A stretch of DNA of 64,000 nucleotides, from positions 4,147-68,146 of the forward strand of contig CAWJCH010000027.1 in the NCBI GenBank assembly GCA_963841205.1. The letters are read 5' to 3'. The notes under the pieces are model-generated. The model saw only the letters and a program-made list of their open reading frames with translations, was not told where the DNA came from and searched no databases. Below are positions 52,530 to 61,798 of this stretch, one piece after another. Source of the stretch: CAWAWP01 sp963841205. Lineage in GTDB: Bacteria > Chloroflexota > Ktedonobacteria > Ktedonobacterales > JADMIN01. Both the position numbers and the translations under genes were made by a program. Each line of letters begins with the position of its first letter. Position 1 is the first letter of the stretch.

Positions 52530-52740
52530 ATGCCTCGTTCACCGGTTCTGGCACCGGGGTACCGTCTTCCTGCGCGACCGCGATCCAGATGCTGGTAACC
52601 ACCTGCGCATTGGCGACGGCTTCTACGGGCGTCGCGCCGTCGGCCATCGCGCCCGGAAGTTCTGGCACCTGCACGAGGAAGCGCTGGTCATCCTCGCTCC
52701 ACCAAACCTGAAGCCGATATGTGTACCTGGCTGGCCTCTC
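52516..52740 (-). pseudogene. HicB-type antitoxin, N-terminus damaged
   Basis: The frame reads YTYRLQVWWSEDDQRFLVQV PELPGAMADGATPVEAVANAQ and ends at EAFGIV. This is the HicB fold (partial RNase-H-like: 'W.ED..F.V.VPELPG..A.G.T..EA..NA'). The first codons are preceded by a TGA and there is no start codon, so the 5' end is lost or frameshifted. No HicA toxin is found next to it. Confidence 0.65.
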
Positions 52741-53101
52741 TCAGCGTTCTCCCAGTCGTGTCGCCCATCGCTCACCGCCCTGTGCAGAATCAGCCGTACA
52801 GGGTACCATTCTGTCTAGCTGATTGCAAAGCGGGAATGAAGACGGGCACAAAGTCCGAAATAACCTGAATTGGTGGCTAGCAACTAGCCAAGCGTTCAGG
52901 TGTAACAAAGCCAAAGTCGCCAAACATTATCTTGCCAAGATTTCGGGCCTTAGCGGATCGGGTTTCCCGGGCTCGCGGATCCACCGAGGGGCCATCTTGG
53001 CAAGATAATTCCCGTTTTCTGGTCATTCCTCATCTGTCACTGTGGGCATCAAGATTGCAGGCGTTGACGTTCACTTCGTCCAGGCGGAAGGAAGGAACGC
53101 C
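52741..53101. other. intergenic, contains the first 84-bp hairpin element
   Basis: No gene. See the repeat at 52926-53009. Confidence 0.5.
52926..53009. repeat. 84-bp element with 16-bp perfect terminal inverted repeats
   Basis: Begins ATTATCTTGCCAAGAT and ends with its exact reverse complement ATCTTGGCAAGATAAT. The inside (52 bases) is GC-rich and unlike the inside of the second copy. Resembles a tiny MITE or a paired binding site; no obvious target duplication. Confidence 0.7.
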
Positions 53102-53203
53102 ATGACCAAAGCCCGTGAACCGGCCCCCACGGCGGCCTTCGTCGACGACTACTGCGCGCACTACCGTTACGAGCGTCGTGGGGTTGAACACGTCCCGGGC
53201 TAG
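53102..53203 (+). pseudogene. IS701-like transposase, N-terminal scrap
   Basis: 33 codons: MTKAREPAPTAAFVDDYCAH YRYERRGVEHVPG. The 'FVDxYCxHYR' opening resembles IS701-type transposases; everything after is missing. GGAAGGAA precedes the ATG. Tentative. Confidence 0.4.
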
Positions 53204-53218
53204 CAAGAGGCAGGCGTC

Positions 53219-53688
53219 GTGCTGACCAGCGTGGCGGATATGCTGCGCTGGGCGCAGAACCATGTGCGCAGCCGCTCGATTTGGCCACTGAACTACGGGC
53301 TGGCGTGTTGTGCGATCGAGATGATTGGGCGGCCTCTGCCCCCCAATTTGATATGGCCCGCTTCGGCTGGTAAGCATTCCGCTCCAGCTCTCGGCAGGCC
53401 GATCTGGTGATCGTCTCGGGCAGGATCTCGATCAAAATGGCACCGCGCCTGGTGCGTCTCTATGAGCAGATGCCCGATCCGACGTGGGTCCCTTCCATGG
53501 GCCAGTGCGCCAACTCGGGCGGTGAGTTTCACGACAGCTACTATACCGTGCAAGGGGTGGACGCGCTGGTGCCGGTCGATGTGTACATTCCGGGCTGCCC
53601 GCCCCGCCCCGAGGCATTGATCGAGGGACTGTTGAAGCTGCGCAAGAAGGTTGAGAAGCAGGGCCTGACGGAGTGTGGGGAGCAATGA
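53219..53688 (+). pseudogene. nuoB: NADH-quinone oxidoreductase subunit B, broken
   Basis: Reads MLTSVADMLRWAQNHVRSRS, NYGLACCAIEMIG (tandem Cys ligands of cluster N2), then after a two-base gain near 53325 another frame gives SAPQFDMARFGW, a TAA where GAA is expected, and AFRSSSRQADLVIVSGRISI. The rest is intact: KMAPRLVRLYEQMPDPTWVP, MGQCANSGG (Cys) and YIPGCPPRPEALIEGL (Cys). All four cluster ligands survive but no whole protein can be made. Normal nuoB lies in a nuo operon with nuoA and nuoC; neither is present here, so this is a displaced dead copy. Confidence 0.88.
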
Positions 53689-53872
53689 GTGCATGGGTAT
53701 GCTCTATGCGGGAGCGGTAAGGGGACCGGTCCGATGCAGGTCGGCAGCGGCTGCGGCCTGCTTGCCGGCGAGTGTGTCGTCCCCTTACAGCGAGCCTGCC
53801 ACTCCTCGCCAGCAGCACGAACAATAGGAGTGCCGGGAGAGAGGAGCTGGGTGCGAGGAGAGGTGGCCGGTC

Positions 53873-54955
53873 ATGTCGCAGGTCTTCCGGCGCACCGCGG
53901 GTGCCCCGTTCACTCCGCTCCGAGGAGCGCAAGTGGCCCTGGCGATGCTGCCTCCTCTGGTCGGCATTGCGGTCCTGGGCCGCACGCGCGGGGGCGGCGA
54001 CGTCGCCGGTGGGACACTGCTGGGTGTCTTGTTTGTCTCGTCCTGTGACCTAGGGCCCTCCTTGCGCATCCGGGCACAGGCCATGGCAGCGGGTACCATC
54101 GCGGGCGCGCTCCTACTGGGGTTGGGATCCCGGATCGGCGGGCCTTGGTGGGTGGCCGTGCCCGCCCTCGCAGTGACGACTTTCCTCAGTGGGCTCCTCC
54201 CCCTATACGGCCCCGTATGCGCCCAGGTGGGCCTCATCCTGACCATTCTCGTCGCGCTCGCGCTGGGCCGCGATGGCGGTCCGGCGACCGCCGCGCCCAC
54301 TGCGCTGGGTTTCCTGCTTGGGGGGATGTTCTTCCTCCTGCTGGTCTTCGCATCGTCTGCGCTTTGCCGGGTGCCGCATCCCATCGGCGAAGCCACACGA
54401 GCGACCCCCGAGCCCACTGCAACCGTGGCCGCGCGCAGCATGACCAGCGTTCCCTCCACTAGCGCTATGCCGGTGATCCGCTTGGCCATGCTGCGCGCCG
54501 CCGGCACAGCGCTGGTTGCCGGAGTCGCCTGGGGCAGTGGCATTGCGTATCCGCACTGGGCCGCCATCGTGGTCCTCCTCTCCGTCCAACCAGATCAAAT
54601 GGCGGCGCTGCGCCTCACCACTCAGCGCGTCGTCGGGACCGTCCTCGCTGCCGGGCTGGCCGATGTCGTGCTGCACGTGATACCTGATCCAGTCGTATTA
54701 GCGGGCCTGGCGGTGGGCGGCAAATTTCTCTCCGTCACCGTTCAGAAGGTGAACTTTACGGCCTTCGTCTTCTTTCTCACCCTGCCCTTGCTCCTGCTCA
54801 GCCGCCCGACGCAAGGGCCGGCGCATGCGGCGTTGCGCGTCGCGACGACCGTGGTCGGCGCGCTGGTGGCATTGGGCATCTCGGCACTTTCGATGTGGCT
54901 CGCCCAGCGAGCTTCGGCACCTCCTCGCCTTGGGAGGCCTTCCTCCTGCGCTTAG
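53873..54955 (+). CDS. FUSC-family membrane protein (aromatic acid exporter-like)
   Basis: 360 residues starting MSQVFRRTAGAPFTPLRGAQ, with GAGGAGAGGTGG upstream. About ten hydrophobic segments in two sets, separated by a polar stretch near 170-205 (GEATRATPEPTATVAARSMT). The second set has the FUSC-like stretch YPHWAAIVVLLSVQPDQMAA LRLTTQRVVGTVLAAGLADV (conserved 'QRxxGTxxG'). This family includes YccS and fusaric/aromatic acid efflux proteins. Shorter than two-domain members. Flanked by dead genes but itself undamaged. Confidence 0.75.
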   Translation: MSQVFRRTAGAPFTPLRGAQVALAMLPPLVGIAVLGRTRGGGDVAGGTLLGVLFVSSCDLGPSLRIRAQAMAAGTIAGALLLGLGSRIGGPWWVAVPALAVTTFLSGLLPLYGPVCAQVGLILTILVALALGRDGGPATAAPTALGFLLGGMFFLLLVFASSALCRVPHPIGEATRATPEPTATVAARSMTSVPSTSAMPVIRLAMLRAAGTALVAGVAWGSGIAYPHWAAIVVLLSVQPDQMAALRLTTQRVVGTVLAAGLADVVLHVIPDPVVLAGLAVGGKFLSVTVQKVNFTAFVFFLTLPLLLLSRPTQGPAHAALRVATTVVGALVALGISALSMWLAQRASAPPRLGRPSSCA

Positions 54956-55169
54956 AGGAGAGAACGGCGTGGTTCCTCGCCTTGGGCATGCGCCCCATCG
55001 AGGCGTCCAGCTTCCACCCGTTCGATCATGAGATCGTCTCCGTTGACCAGTCGACCTACCCAGCAGAGCCGATTTCGCCGGTGGAGACGATCTGGCCGCG
55101 GTTCATGGTGGGGCAGATGCTGTCCTGCCGGACGGGCATGAAAGTGCGCGGGACAACCAGTATTGTGGC
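54956..55169. other. possible gene remnant
   Basis: A frame reading FLALGMRPIEASSFHPFDHE, then PISPVETIWPRFMVGQMLSC, looks protein-like but runs into the P450 fragment without a start signal of its own. Family not recognised. Confidence 0.35.
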
Positions 55170-55340
55170 GTTGCCAGTGGCATCCAATTCTGCTTTGGGG
55201 TGCCGCTGGCCTGCATCGAGGCCCAGATCGCCTTCACGAGCTGCTAGGGCGGCCAGAACATCCGCGTCTGGTGGTGGAGCCGCCGCCGTATCGGGCGGTG
55301 CCCCGCCCGCCGTGCCGGACCACGTGGCAGAGACGTCAGC
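55170..55340 (+). pseudogene. cytochrome P450, C-terminal fragment
   Basis: Reads GIQFCFGVPLACIEAQIAF, the heme-binding loop (FCFG with the Cys ligand) and following helix of bacterial P450s. After a one-base shift it reads LHELLGRPEHPRLVVEPPPY RAVPRPP, the family's last strands. The preceding 350 residues are absent and the frame is broken. Dead remnant. Confidence 0.68.
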
Positions 55341-56447
55341 CGGCGGCGCCCAGCGCCTTAGTGGCGCGGTAGTTCTCAACGTACCGCGCAGAAGTTACCG
55401 AGACGTTCCAGCGAGGTTTCAGGATGGCGCCTCGGGAGGTGCCGGCCGCGCGAGCGGCGCCAGATCGCCTGGATTGACGCGCGTTGCGCTGCGCGTGACC
55501 ATGCAGGCAGACGTGGGGCGGAACAGTGGCCCAAGTACCATGATGAGCAAGTCGCCGGGTCAGCGGGCGCGTCCTCTCGCCCGGCGCAGCGCGCCAACGA
55601 CACGGTCGTGCCTGCGGCGGCAGCGCCCATGTGGGTGTGCTGCCAGGTGCGGATGTGCTGGGAAGGAACGGGCTTGATGGTGAATCCGCTCAGCCTGCCG
55701 ACACACCGGGCGTCCTCTCGATGGTGGGTCTGCCTAAACAATTACTGGCGTGATAAGGGGGATTATCTTGCCAAGATAGGCGTTCGGAGGGCTGTCAGCT
55801 CGGGAAATGTGTGGCTGTAAGAGCCGAAAACTTGGCAAGATAATCTGTCTCGCGCTCGTGCGGAGGCGGTATACCAACAGCCGCGCTTACCGTGGTCCGG
55901 TAGACTACCCATCAAAAGTCCCGCGTCCGCGTCGAGGAACTCGCTATCCTCCCTCAACCGTTAGGTTCTCCGGTTGTCACCCTGAAAGGTAGTGCCAAGG
56001 TGATACGGCATTCGCCGCGACAGAATGCGTGAACAGTGCGAGGGGCGCACGAACGCCGCCACCTTCGCCGTCCCCCGTAGGCAATCAAGCTGTTCCGCCT
56101 CCCGAGATGCCCGGTAAATCCGTGGCTATACTCTCGACGACCTGAAGCGCCTTGCCGAGGCGAGGCCAGCGATCAGGGAGCCACCTTGCGCCCGCCCCCT
56201 CGCACACCAGCGCGTGGTTTGACAAGTTGCTCACCTGGCTGACTTCCCGCGATCCTGATACGGTCGATCCTCTCTTGCGTCGTCTCCAATTGCATCTACT
56301 TCGGGGGAGGTGGTCAAGCTTAGTAAGGGCGAAGTGGCTTTGTCTTTGAGGGGCATGGGGCTGGGGAAGGGCAAGTGCCCGGAGGAGCACTCGACTGCGG
56401 AGATAGTGCCCCTTCGGTGCACTTGCTGTCAACGCCGGTGTGAAATT
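55341..56447. other. 1.1-kb region without intact genes
   Basis: Contains the second 84-bp hairpin element (55762-55844). Frames present are antisense or unsupported. Composition is mixed, as expected for accumulated debris. Confidence 0.45.
55762..55844. repeat. second 83-bp element with the same terminal repeat
   Basis: Begins ATTATCTTGCCAAGATA and ends ACTTGGCAAGATAAT, the reverse complement with one mismatch. The interior differs from the first copy. The two copies bracket 2.75 kb of fragments plus the FUSC gene. Confidence 0.68.
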
Positions 56448-58331
56448 GGAACTGCCGCATATTTGATGATCCAGGGTCATGGCCGCCCTGTGCTGCCGAA
56501 CGAGGCTGCCGAGCGAGCGAGGACGCGCTGGCGCAGCAGGTCGAAGCAGGCGCGGCCGTACATCTGGCGCTTGATCAGCTTGAGGCGATTGACCTGCCCT
56601 TCCGTCTGGCCCTGGCTCCACTCGGTACCGAGTGCTGCGGCGACGGCGGCATCGTCACGCCGGATGCCGTCCGCGAAACGGATCAGCTCGCCGATCGCGC
56701 TACGCTGCACGTCCCCCAACCACCTCCCCAAGCAAGAGGCATCGCGGTCGCGCACGAAGCCAAAGAACGCCGTGACGAGGACCTGAGCCTGCCGTAGTGA
56801 GGGACTGCGGGCGACGAGCGCCGCAACATAGGACGAAGCCACCGCGTCCATGCCGGCGTGGTCGCCTCTGCTCGCTCCCATGAGCAGCCAGCGGGTCTGC
56901 CGTGCCGAGAAGGTGCGCGTTGGCGGTGGCGCGGGCTGACCGGTGAGGGCGACGGGACGGCGTCCCGGCCGCCAAGGCACGCTCCGCCACGCAGCGAGGT
57001 GCTCGCGCAGGGTGGAGGCAGCGCCGGTATAGCCCTGGGCCTGTAGCTCACGGAAGAGCGTGGCGGTGTTTTGCTCGCCAGCATCCCAGCGCTCCCGCAG
57101 ATAGCCTTCGAACGGCGTCATCTTGCGCCACCGTCGCCGGCGGAGCGCCGGATCGGGATACCCCGGCGAACGGAGGAAGCGCCGCACCGTGTTGCGCGCG
57201 ATTCCCACACGCTGCGCGATAGCCTGCAAGGGCAGCCCGGCACGGTGGGCCTCCATGACCGCCTCATAGCGTGCCAGGCGCCGCGCCCGGCGAACGGCGC
57301 TCGCCCGTTCATGGCGCGGGGCACGGCGACGCGGTGCCGGCGGCGGCGGCGCGGCAGGGCACTGCTCCTGCAGAGCCGGCGGCGCCGCCGCCGCGCTTAC
57401 GGGCAGCGCGGCGGTGGCGGCGGCGGCGACCTCGGCCGCCACGTGCGTCAGGGGCGGTTGGTGGCGGATGAGGAGTCGGTCCAGGCTCTCGAACAGGTTC
57501 CTGAGCAGGTGGAAGCGGTCCGCCACCTGCGTGGCTTGCGGCGCTCCCTGCCGCCCGCCCTCGGCGTACGCCCCGCCGCGATCGCGGCACATCACCTCGA
57601 CCCCAGGATGCGCGCGCCGCCACTGGGCGAAGGTGGCGGCGCTGCGATCCGGCAAGAGGTCGACCAGGCGGCGGCGCTCGAGATCGACCAGGAGGGTGCC
57701 GAAGCGCATCCCGCGGCGGAACGCGAAGTCGTCGACACTGAGCACGCGCGGCGTGACCGGAGGGGAGGATGCCAGCGGGGCACGTCGGATGGCCCGCAGC
57801 AGGGTGTCCGGGCTGGCGACCGGCGTGATGTGGTTGCCCCTGTACAGGCCGAGGGCCACGAGCAGGCGACTCCCGGCCTCACCGCCGACCAGCCCTCCCA
57901 GAAGCTGCAGTACCTCGGTCAGCCGCACGCTCCGACGAGCGTAGGGCGCCACCACCGTGGGGAGGCGTTCGGTGAAGATCGCCCGGGGACACCGCGCCTG
58001 CTCGCAGAAGAAGCGCCGCACCCCAGCTGCAGCTGCAGTCGGAAGGCGACGCCATGCCAGGGCAGATCGGCGACCGTGCGCGCGTAGCGCGAGTGGATGC
58101 GGGTGGCCGCCTCCCCGCACACGGGACACGGCGTGCTGGGGGCAAGGGCCTCCACGACCGCCGTGATACTGGTGTCACTCGCGGTCAAGCGCAGCAGACC
58201 GAGCTGGTTTGGATCGGGCAGAATCGTCGCGTCCACCATACGCCCCCTCCCGCTCCTCCTGAGCGGGAGTCAGCATAGCACGCGGCGAGGTAACGCTTCT
58301 CGCTCGCTTCACCAAATGCGCGGGAGACCCC
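56448..58331 (-). mobile_element. second ISL3-family element, decayed
   Basis: Right end, read inward, GGGGTCTCCCGCGCATTTGG; left end GGAACTGCCGCATATTTGAT; both resemble the ISL3 ends at 37.4 kb. No 8-bp target duplication is left. Contains one frameshifted transposase. Confidence 0.72.
56477..58239 (-). pseudogene. ISL3-family transposase, one frameshift
   Basis: Starts MVDATILPDPNQLGLLRLTA with the zinc part CPVCGEAATRIHSRYARTVA. Near 58030, in a CAGCTGCAGCTGCAG stretch, the frame shifts by one base, then continues VRRFFCEQARCPRAIFTERL, the catalytic SVDDFAFRRGMRFGTLLVDL, DRFHLL, the HTH (IAQRVGIARNTVRRFLRSPG) and QGQTEGQVNRLKLIKRQMYG to the stop at 56477. Clearly homologous to the intact copy at 37.4 kb but diverged, so not a recent duplicate. 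Confidence 0.87.
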
Positions 58332-58419
58332 TTAGAACTTTCAGCGCAGGAAGGGCGATGGCGCCGGTCCGCTGCATCGAGATCGCCGTACGCCTCGGCG
58401 TTGTGGAATGGTACGTGCA

Positions 58420-59049
58420 CTACCCTCGGAGTTCCGCCGCGTTCGCCGGCGTCGCGGCCATCGCCTCGGCGGGATAGGGTCGGAGCATCGCCTCCAGGCG
58501 TCCGACGTCGCGCAGATCGCCGTCGAGCCACTCGTCGATGTCGTCTCGCCGCAGGATCACCGGCATGCGGTCGTGGACCGGCGCCACCAGCTCGTTCGGC
58601 GACGTCGTGATGATCGCGCACGTCTGCAACTCCTGCCAGGTGTCCCACAGCCCCGCGAAGGCGAAGAGATCGGCGTCCTCGACGGTGAAGAGGTACGGCG
58701 TCTTGCCCTTGCCGCCGTTCGCCGCCGCCTTCCATTCGTAGAAGCCGGTCGCCGGGATGGCGCAGCGCTGCGATTTGAACGCCTTGCGGAACATCGGCTT
58801 CTCGGCGAGGCCCTCGGCCCGTGCGTTGATCATCGAGCCGCGGTTGTCCTTGGCCCACGACGGCACGAAACCCCAGCGCATCAGGGCGAGGTCGCGTCCG
58901 CCATCGCGCTCGCCGAGCAGCACCGGCACGCGCTGCGTCGGGCGCACGTTGACGTTGGAGGCGAGCTGCAGCTCGTCGAGGCGCGCTTGCTGCACGCCGT
59001 AGACCTGCGCCAGCAGGCGCGGATTGACGAGTTGATAGCGACCGCACAT
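58420..59049 (-). CDS. yedK: SRAP-family DNA-protein crosslink protease (YedK/HMCES)
   Basis: 209 residues. After Met removal, Cys2 (MCGRY) attacks abasic sites in single-stranded DNA to form a protective crosslink. Other active-site residues are present: Asn75 (INARAE), Glu105 (GFYEW) and His159 (APVHDRMPVIL). The typical 'MRWGFVPSWAKD' and 'RCAIPATGFYEWK' blocks are intact. Protects the genome at abasic sites during replication. Stand-alone gene; no LexA-type box recognised. Confidence 0.95.
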   Translation of the reverse strand: MCGRYQLVNPRLLAQVYGVQQARLDELQLASNVNVRPTQRVPVLLGERDGGRDLALMRWGFVPSWAKDNRGSMINARAEGLAEKPMFRKAFKSQRCAIPATGFYEWKAAANGGKGKTPYLFTVEDADLFAFAGLWDTWQELQTCAIITTSPNELVAPVHDRMPVILRRDDIDEWLDGDLRDVGRLEAMLRPYPAEAMAATPANAAELRG

Positions 59050-59564
59050 GTGTGGGGATGCTCCTCTCGCTCGGGAATGCTCTATCCTCCCATTCTCACC
59101 AATCACCCCGCGCACGGCAGCCGCCGCGGGACCGAGAGCAGCCGATCGTGCTCTACTCGCGAGCGTGTCGGACGGTTCTTCACGGGCCGCGAGACCGGGG
59201 CGCCGGTCGTCTTCGGACTCTTTTGTGGCACGTCCACATCACGGCGCCTTTTTCGTGCCCTCGAACACTTCCAACTAACATGTCGGGTGGCGAGATCGTG
59301 CCTCAGCAGCTAACACGCGTACACAAGTCACGCGACTCACACGCGCGAGGCGTGAAAAAGAGCGCTGCCTCATCCCGGCGGGGAGCGAGTGGAGAATTTC
59401 GATAAATACTGTAGAGTTCAGCTGGTAAAATAAACGTACTCTGCGGGCGCTTGCTTGACATAAAATGGATTCGGTGCCATACTCACCGGGCTCCCGCAAC
59501 CGTTCTGGTACGCCCAATGACGTGCTCTTGATGACGGCCGTGCCGGAACAGAAACGAGTCCACC
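59050..59564. other. intergenic, with promoter of the ABM gene
   Basis: No gene. The right part (59400-59490) is AT-rich. Confidence 0.5.
59455..59483 (+). promoter_or_regulatory. sigma70 promoter upstream of the ABM gene
   Basis: TTGACA, 17-base spacer, CATACT, 81 bases before the start codon. Confidence 0.62.
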
Positions 59565-59903
59565 ATGTACTATGCGAACATCGCGACCATCTCGACCAAG
59601 CCCGGACAACAGCACGATTTCCTGCGCAAAATAGAGACCGAGCTGCTCCCCACCTATCGCCAGAAAGACGGCTTCGTCGCCTACACCATCGCCACGACGG
59701 GCGACTCCACCGCCGTCTCTTTCGGCGTCTGGCAGCAACGTGCGCAGGCTGATCAGGCGATCTTGGTCTCCGACAAGTGGCTGCAAGAGGATGCCGGCAA
59801 ACTGGTTGAGTCCCTCCACGACAAGGTCGGCGAACTCGCCGTGTACTCGGCCGAGTTCGCCTCTGCAGCGTCCCGCCCGGTCGCCGCTGTGCGCCCCTTC
59901 TAA
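59565..59903 (+). CDS. ABM-domain (quinol monooxygenase-like) protein
   Basis: 112 residues: MYYANIATISTKPGQQHDFL, then KIETELLPTYRQKDGFVAYT and VSFGVWQQRAQADQAIL. This is the dimeric alpha/beta barrel of the antibiotic-biosynthesis monooxygenase family (short pattern: strand, helix 'E.LLP..R..DGF', strand, 'W'). No cofactor residues can be assigned; members oxidise quinols or aromatic substrates or degrade heme. Single-gene unit with its own promoter and a very strong terminator. Confidence 0.75.
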   Translation: MYYANIATISTKPGQQHDFLRKIETELLPTYRQKDGFVAYTIATTGDSTAVSFGVWQQRAQADQAILVSDKWLQEDAGKLVESLHDKVGELAVYSAEFASAASRPVAAVRPF

Positions 59904-59991
59904 TACCTCGCGGCTGCTCCCTTGCGGCGAGTAGCCTGGTCCTGGCGGCCGAATACGCGCAGAGCGCTCGACCGGCCAGGCGCCGAGTAGG

Positions 59992-60035
59992 CATGAAGCA
60001 CCCTCCCAGCAGCGCTGCTGGGAGGGTGCTTCATG
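59992..60035. terminator. perfect 44-bp palindrome, terminator-like
   Basis: Two 22-base arms (first arm starts CATGAAGCACCCTCCCAGC) with no spacer. It forms a very stable hairpin in RNA from either strand, 89 bases after the ABM stop codon. No T run follows, so it could also slow RNA decay. Confidence 0.7.
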
Positions 60036-60179
60036 TGGCCCTTCAGGCGGTGAAAGCAGGGACACTCTGTAGGCGGCACGCGCGCGAGGCGTAGGATTTT
60101 CGGCTGCTCGATCCAACTCCAAGTCCAACCGTGGTCCAATGTCACGGACGGTCACGCGTGACCGCGAGGAGGACATGGG

Positions 60180-60449
60180 ATGGGCAACTCGAAGGGCTTG
60201 AAACTGGTGTGCCGAGACGGGCGTTGGGAGTGGGCGGCGTGGGAACTGACGCGAGTGCGCCCCGAGGGCAGCACCGAGGCCAAATATGGCATGCGCACGC
60301 CTTGCACGCTCGGCGATCATTGGCTCGCCCTCTCCGCAGATGGCTCGGTGGCTTCCACGCAAGAGGTGACGCTCTACGACACGGCAGAGCAGGCCGAAGC
60401 GGTGCGCGCCACCTGGGAGCGACAGCAGGAAGCCGCGATCGCCGGATAG
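60180..60449 (+). CDS. 89-residue protein, unknown
   Basis: MGNSKGLKLVCRDGRWEWAA, then ELTRVRPEGSTEAKYGMRTP and a helical Gln/Glu-rich end. GAGGAGG lies ten bases upstream of the ATG. Probably a small soluble beta-rich protein; I do not recognise a family. Confidence 0.6.
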   Translation: MGNSKGLKLVCRDGRWEWAAWELTRVRPEGSTEAKYGMRTPCTLGDHWLALSADGSVASTQEVTLYDTAEQAEAVRATWERQQEAAIAG

Positions 60450-60679
60450 CAGCCAAGCGGCTCACGCGCGAGGGCGTCCCCTGCAGAATTATTTTCCCGG
60501 CGCAGATCGTCGCGTCCGTTGGACATCCGGCGGACATCCGACGGATAGAGGAGGTAGCGCGGCGCTGCTCAGCTTGCCTTGACGCTTGCCATGTCGTATG
60601 TTCCAGCTGATCGCCAACCCTCTCCAGCCTGGCAAGAAATGACTCCTGCCGAGCCTTCCGGCACGATCCGAGGCTCATC

Positions 60680-60950
60680 ATGACGCGACCCATCACCCCC
60701 AACATGTGGGTACGCCAACAGTCGCCTTCTCCCGCTCCTGGCCATCCCGGCGTACGTCCTCTCTGAGGAGTTCTACGTCTGGGAAATCGACGGCTCGATG
60801 GCGCGCGTCTCGCGCAAGACGCCCGTTGCACGCGAGACTGAGTTGCAGCCGCTGGAATGGCTCCCGCTTGAGCTGTTCTGCGCCGTCGAAGATCAGCCAC
60901 CGATGCCACCGTGCACGCTCTTGCTGTATGGTCCCATCGTCGCCTTCTGA
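60680..60950 (+). pseudogene. small unknown protein, frameshifted
   Basis: Opening MTRPITPNMWVRQQS and, in another frame, LLPLLAIPAYVLSEEFYVWE IDGSMARVSRKT to LLLYGPIVAF at the stop. The second part is clearly protein-like (EEFYVWEIDG) but has no start; joining needs one extra base near 60730. Family not recognised. Confidence 0.4.
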
Positions 60951-61031
60951 GGCAGCGCTGCGCCAACCTGCCGTATACGGGTCCCACGCGATAGCAGCGG
61001 GTTAGGGTGCGGGCGGGAGGCACGACGGCAG

Positions 61032-61586
61032 ATGGCTTCGTCGCGCATCTTCGTCAGCCACAGCCACCTGGACAACGCGTGGTGCTCTCAGTTCGTGGAC
61101 GCGCTCACCCTCGCCGGGTTCGACGTGTGGTTCGACAAGCAGGGCCTCTACGTCGGCGACCAGTGGATCAGCAGGCTCGAGACGGAACTCGAGAGCCGCG
61201 ACGTCTTCCTCGCGGTGCTTACCCCGGAGTCGTGGTCCTCACCGTGGGTGCGGCGCGAAGTGCAGCTCGCGATTCACAGCAAAAAGCGCATCCTCGGCGT
61301 GAGACACGAGGCAGTGGAGCTTAGCGGCTTCATCACGACGTACCAGATCCTCGATGCTGTGGGACTGGGCGGACACCACGTTGCCCAGCAGATCGCCGGA
61401 GTCTTGGGCGGCACACTACAGACCAAAATGGCAACAATGGTCAGCCCGCGAATGGCGCCTCGAACCGATGGCTTGTATATGGCGTTTCTTCCTCATGCAG
61501 CTACAACCTCCTACTATCATGCGTTACGGTTTTTCGATGACACGGTCGGAGTATGTGAGTTCTCCGAATATCCCTTCACCTTCTGA
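61032..61586 (+). CDS. TIR-domain protein with damaged C-terminal domain
   Basis: 184 residues. The TIR fold is complete: SSRIFVSHSHLDNAWCSQFV (strand A and BB-loop lead), AGFDVWFDKQGLYVGDQWIS, LETELESRDVFLAVLTPESW and SPWVRREVQLAIHSKKRILG. Bacterial TIR proteins often act as NAD-cleaving immune effectors; the Glu in LETELE is in the region of the catalytic acid. After residue 140 a second part begins (GLYMAFLP ... YYHALRFFDD), but the frame fails. QLAKWHPWRPARTSFEVAGG HIAFTMM continues it in another frame to about 61700. So the gene is probably inactivated or truncated. Confidence 0.77.
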   Translation: MASSRIFVSHSHLDNAWCSQFVDALTLAGFDVWFDKQGLYVGDQWISRLETELESRDVFLAVLTPESWSSPWVRREVQLAIHSKKRILGVRHEAVELSGFITTYQILDAVGLGGHHVAQQIAGVLGGTLQTKMATMVSPRMAPRTDGLYMAFLPHAATTSYYHALRFFDDTVGVCEFSEYPFTF

Positions 61587-61798
61587 CTCTCCCGTGCAAA
61601 TGGCGAATTCAGCAGCCCAACTTGCGAAATGGCACCCATGGAGACCTGCACGAACTTCTTTTGAGGTTGCGGGTGGGCATATTGCGTTTACGATGATGAC
61701 TTGGCTCTGTTGACATCCTTCAACGATGGGGGAGCGACAGCGTACGACGAACGCAGTAGAGGTCGTAGGCGAGGCCAGGAGCAACGTGCGTGCCCTTA

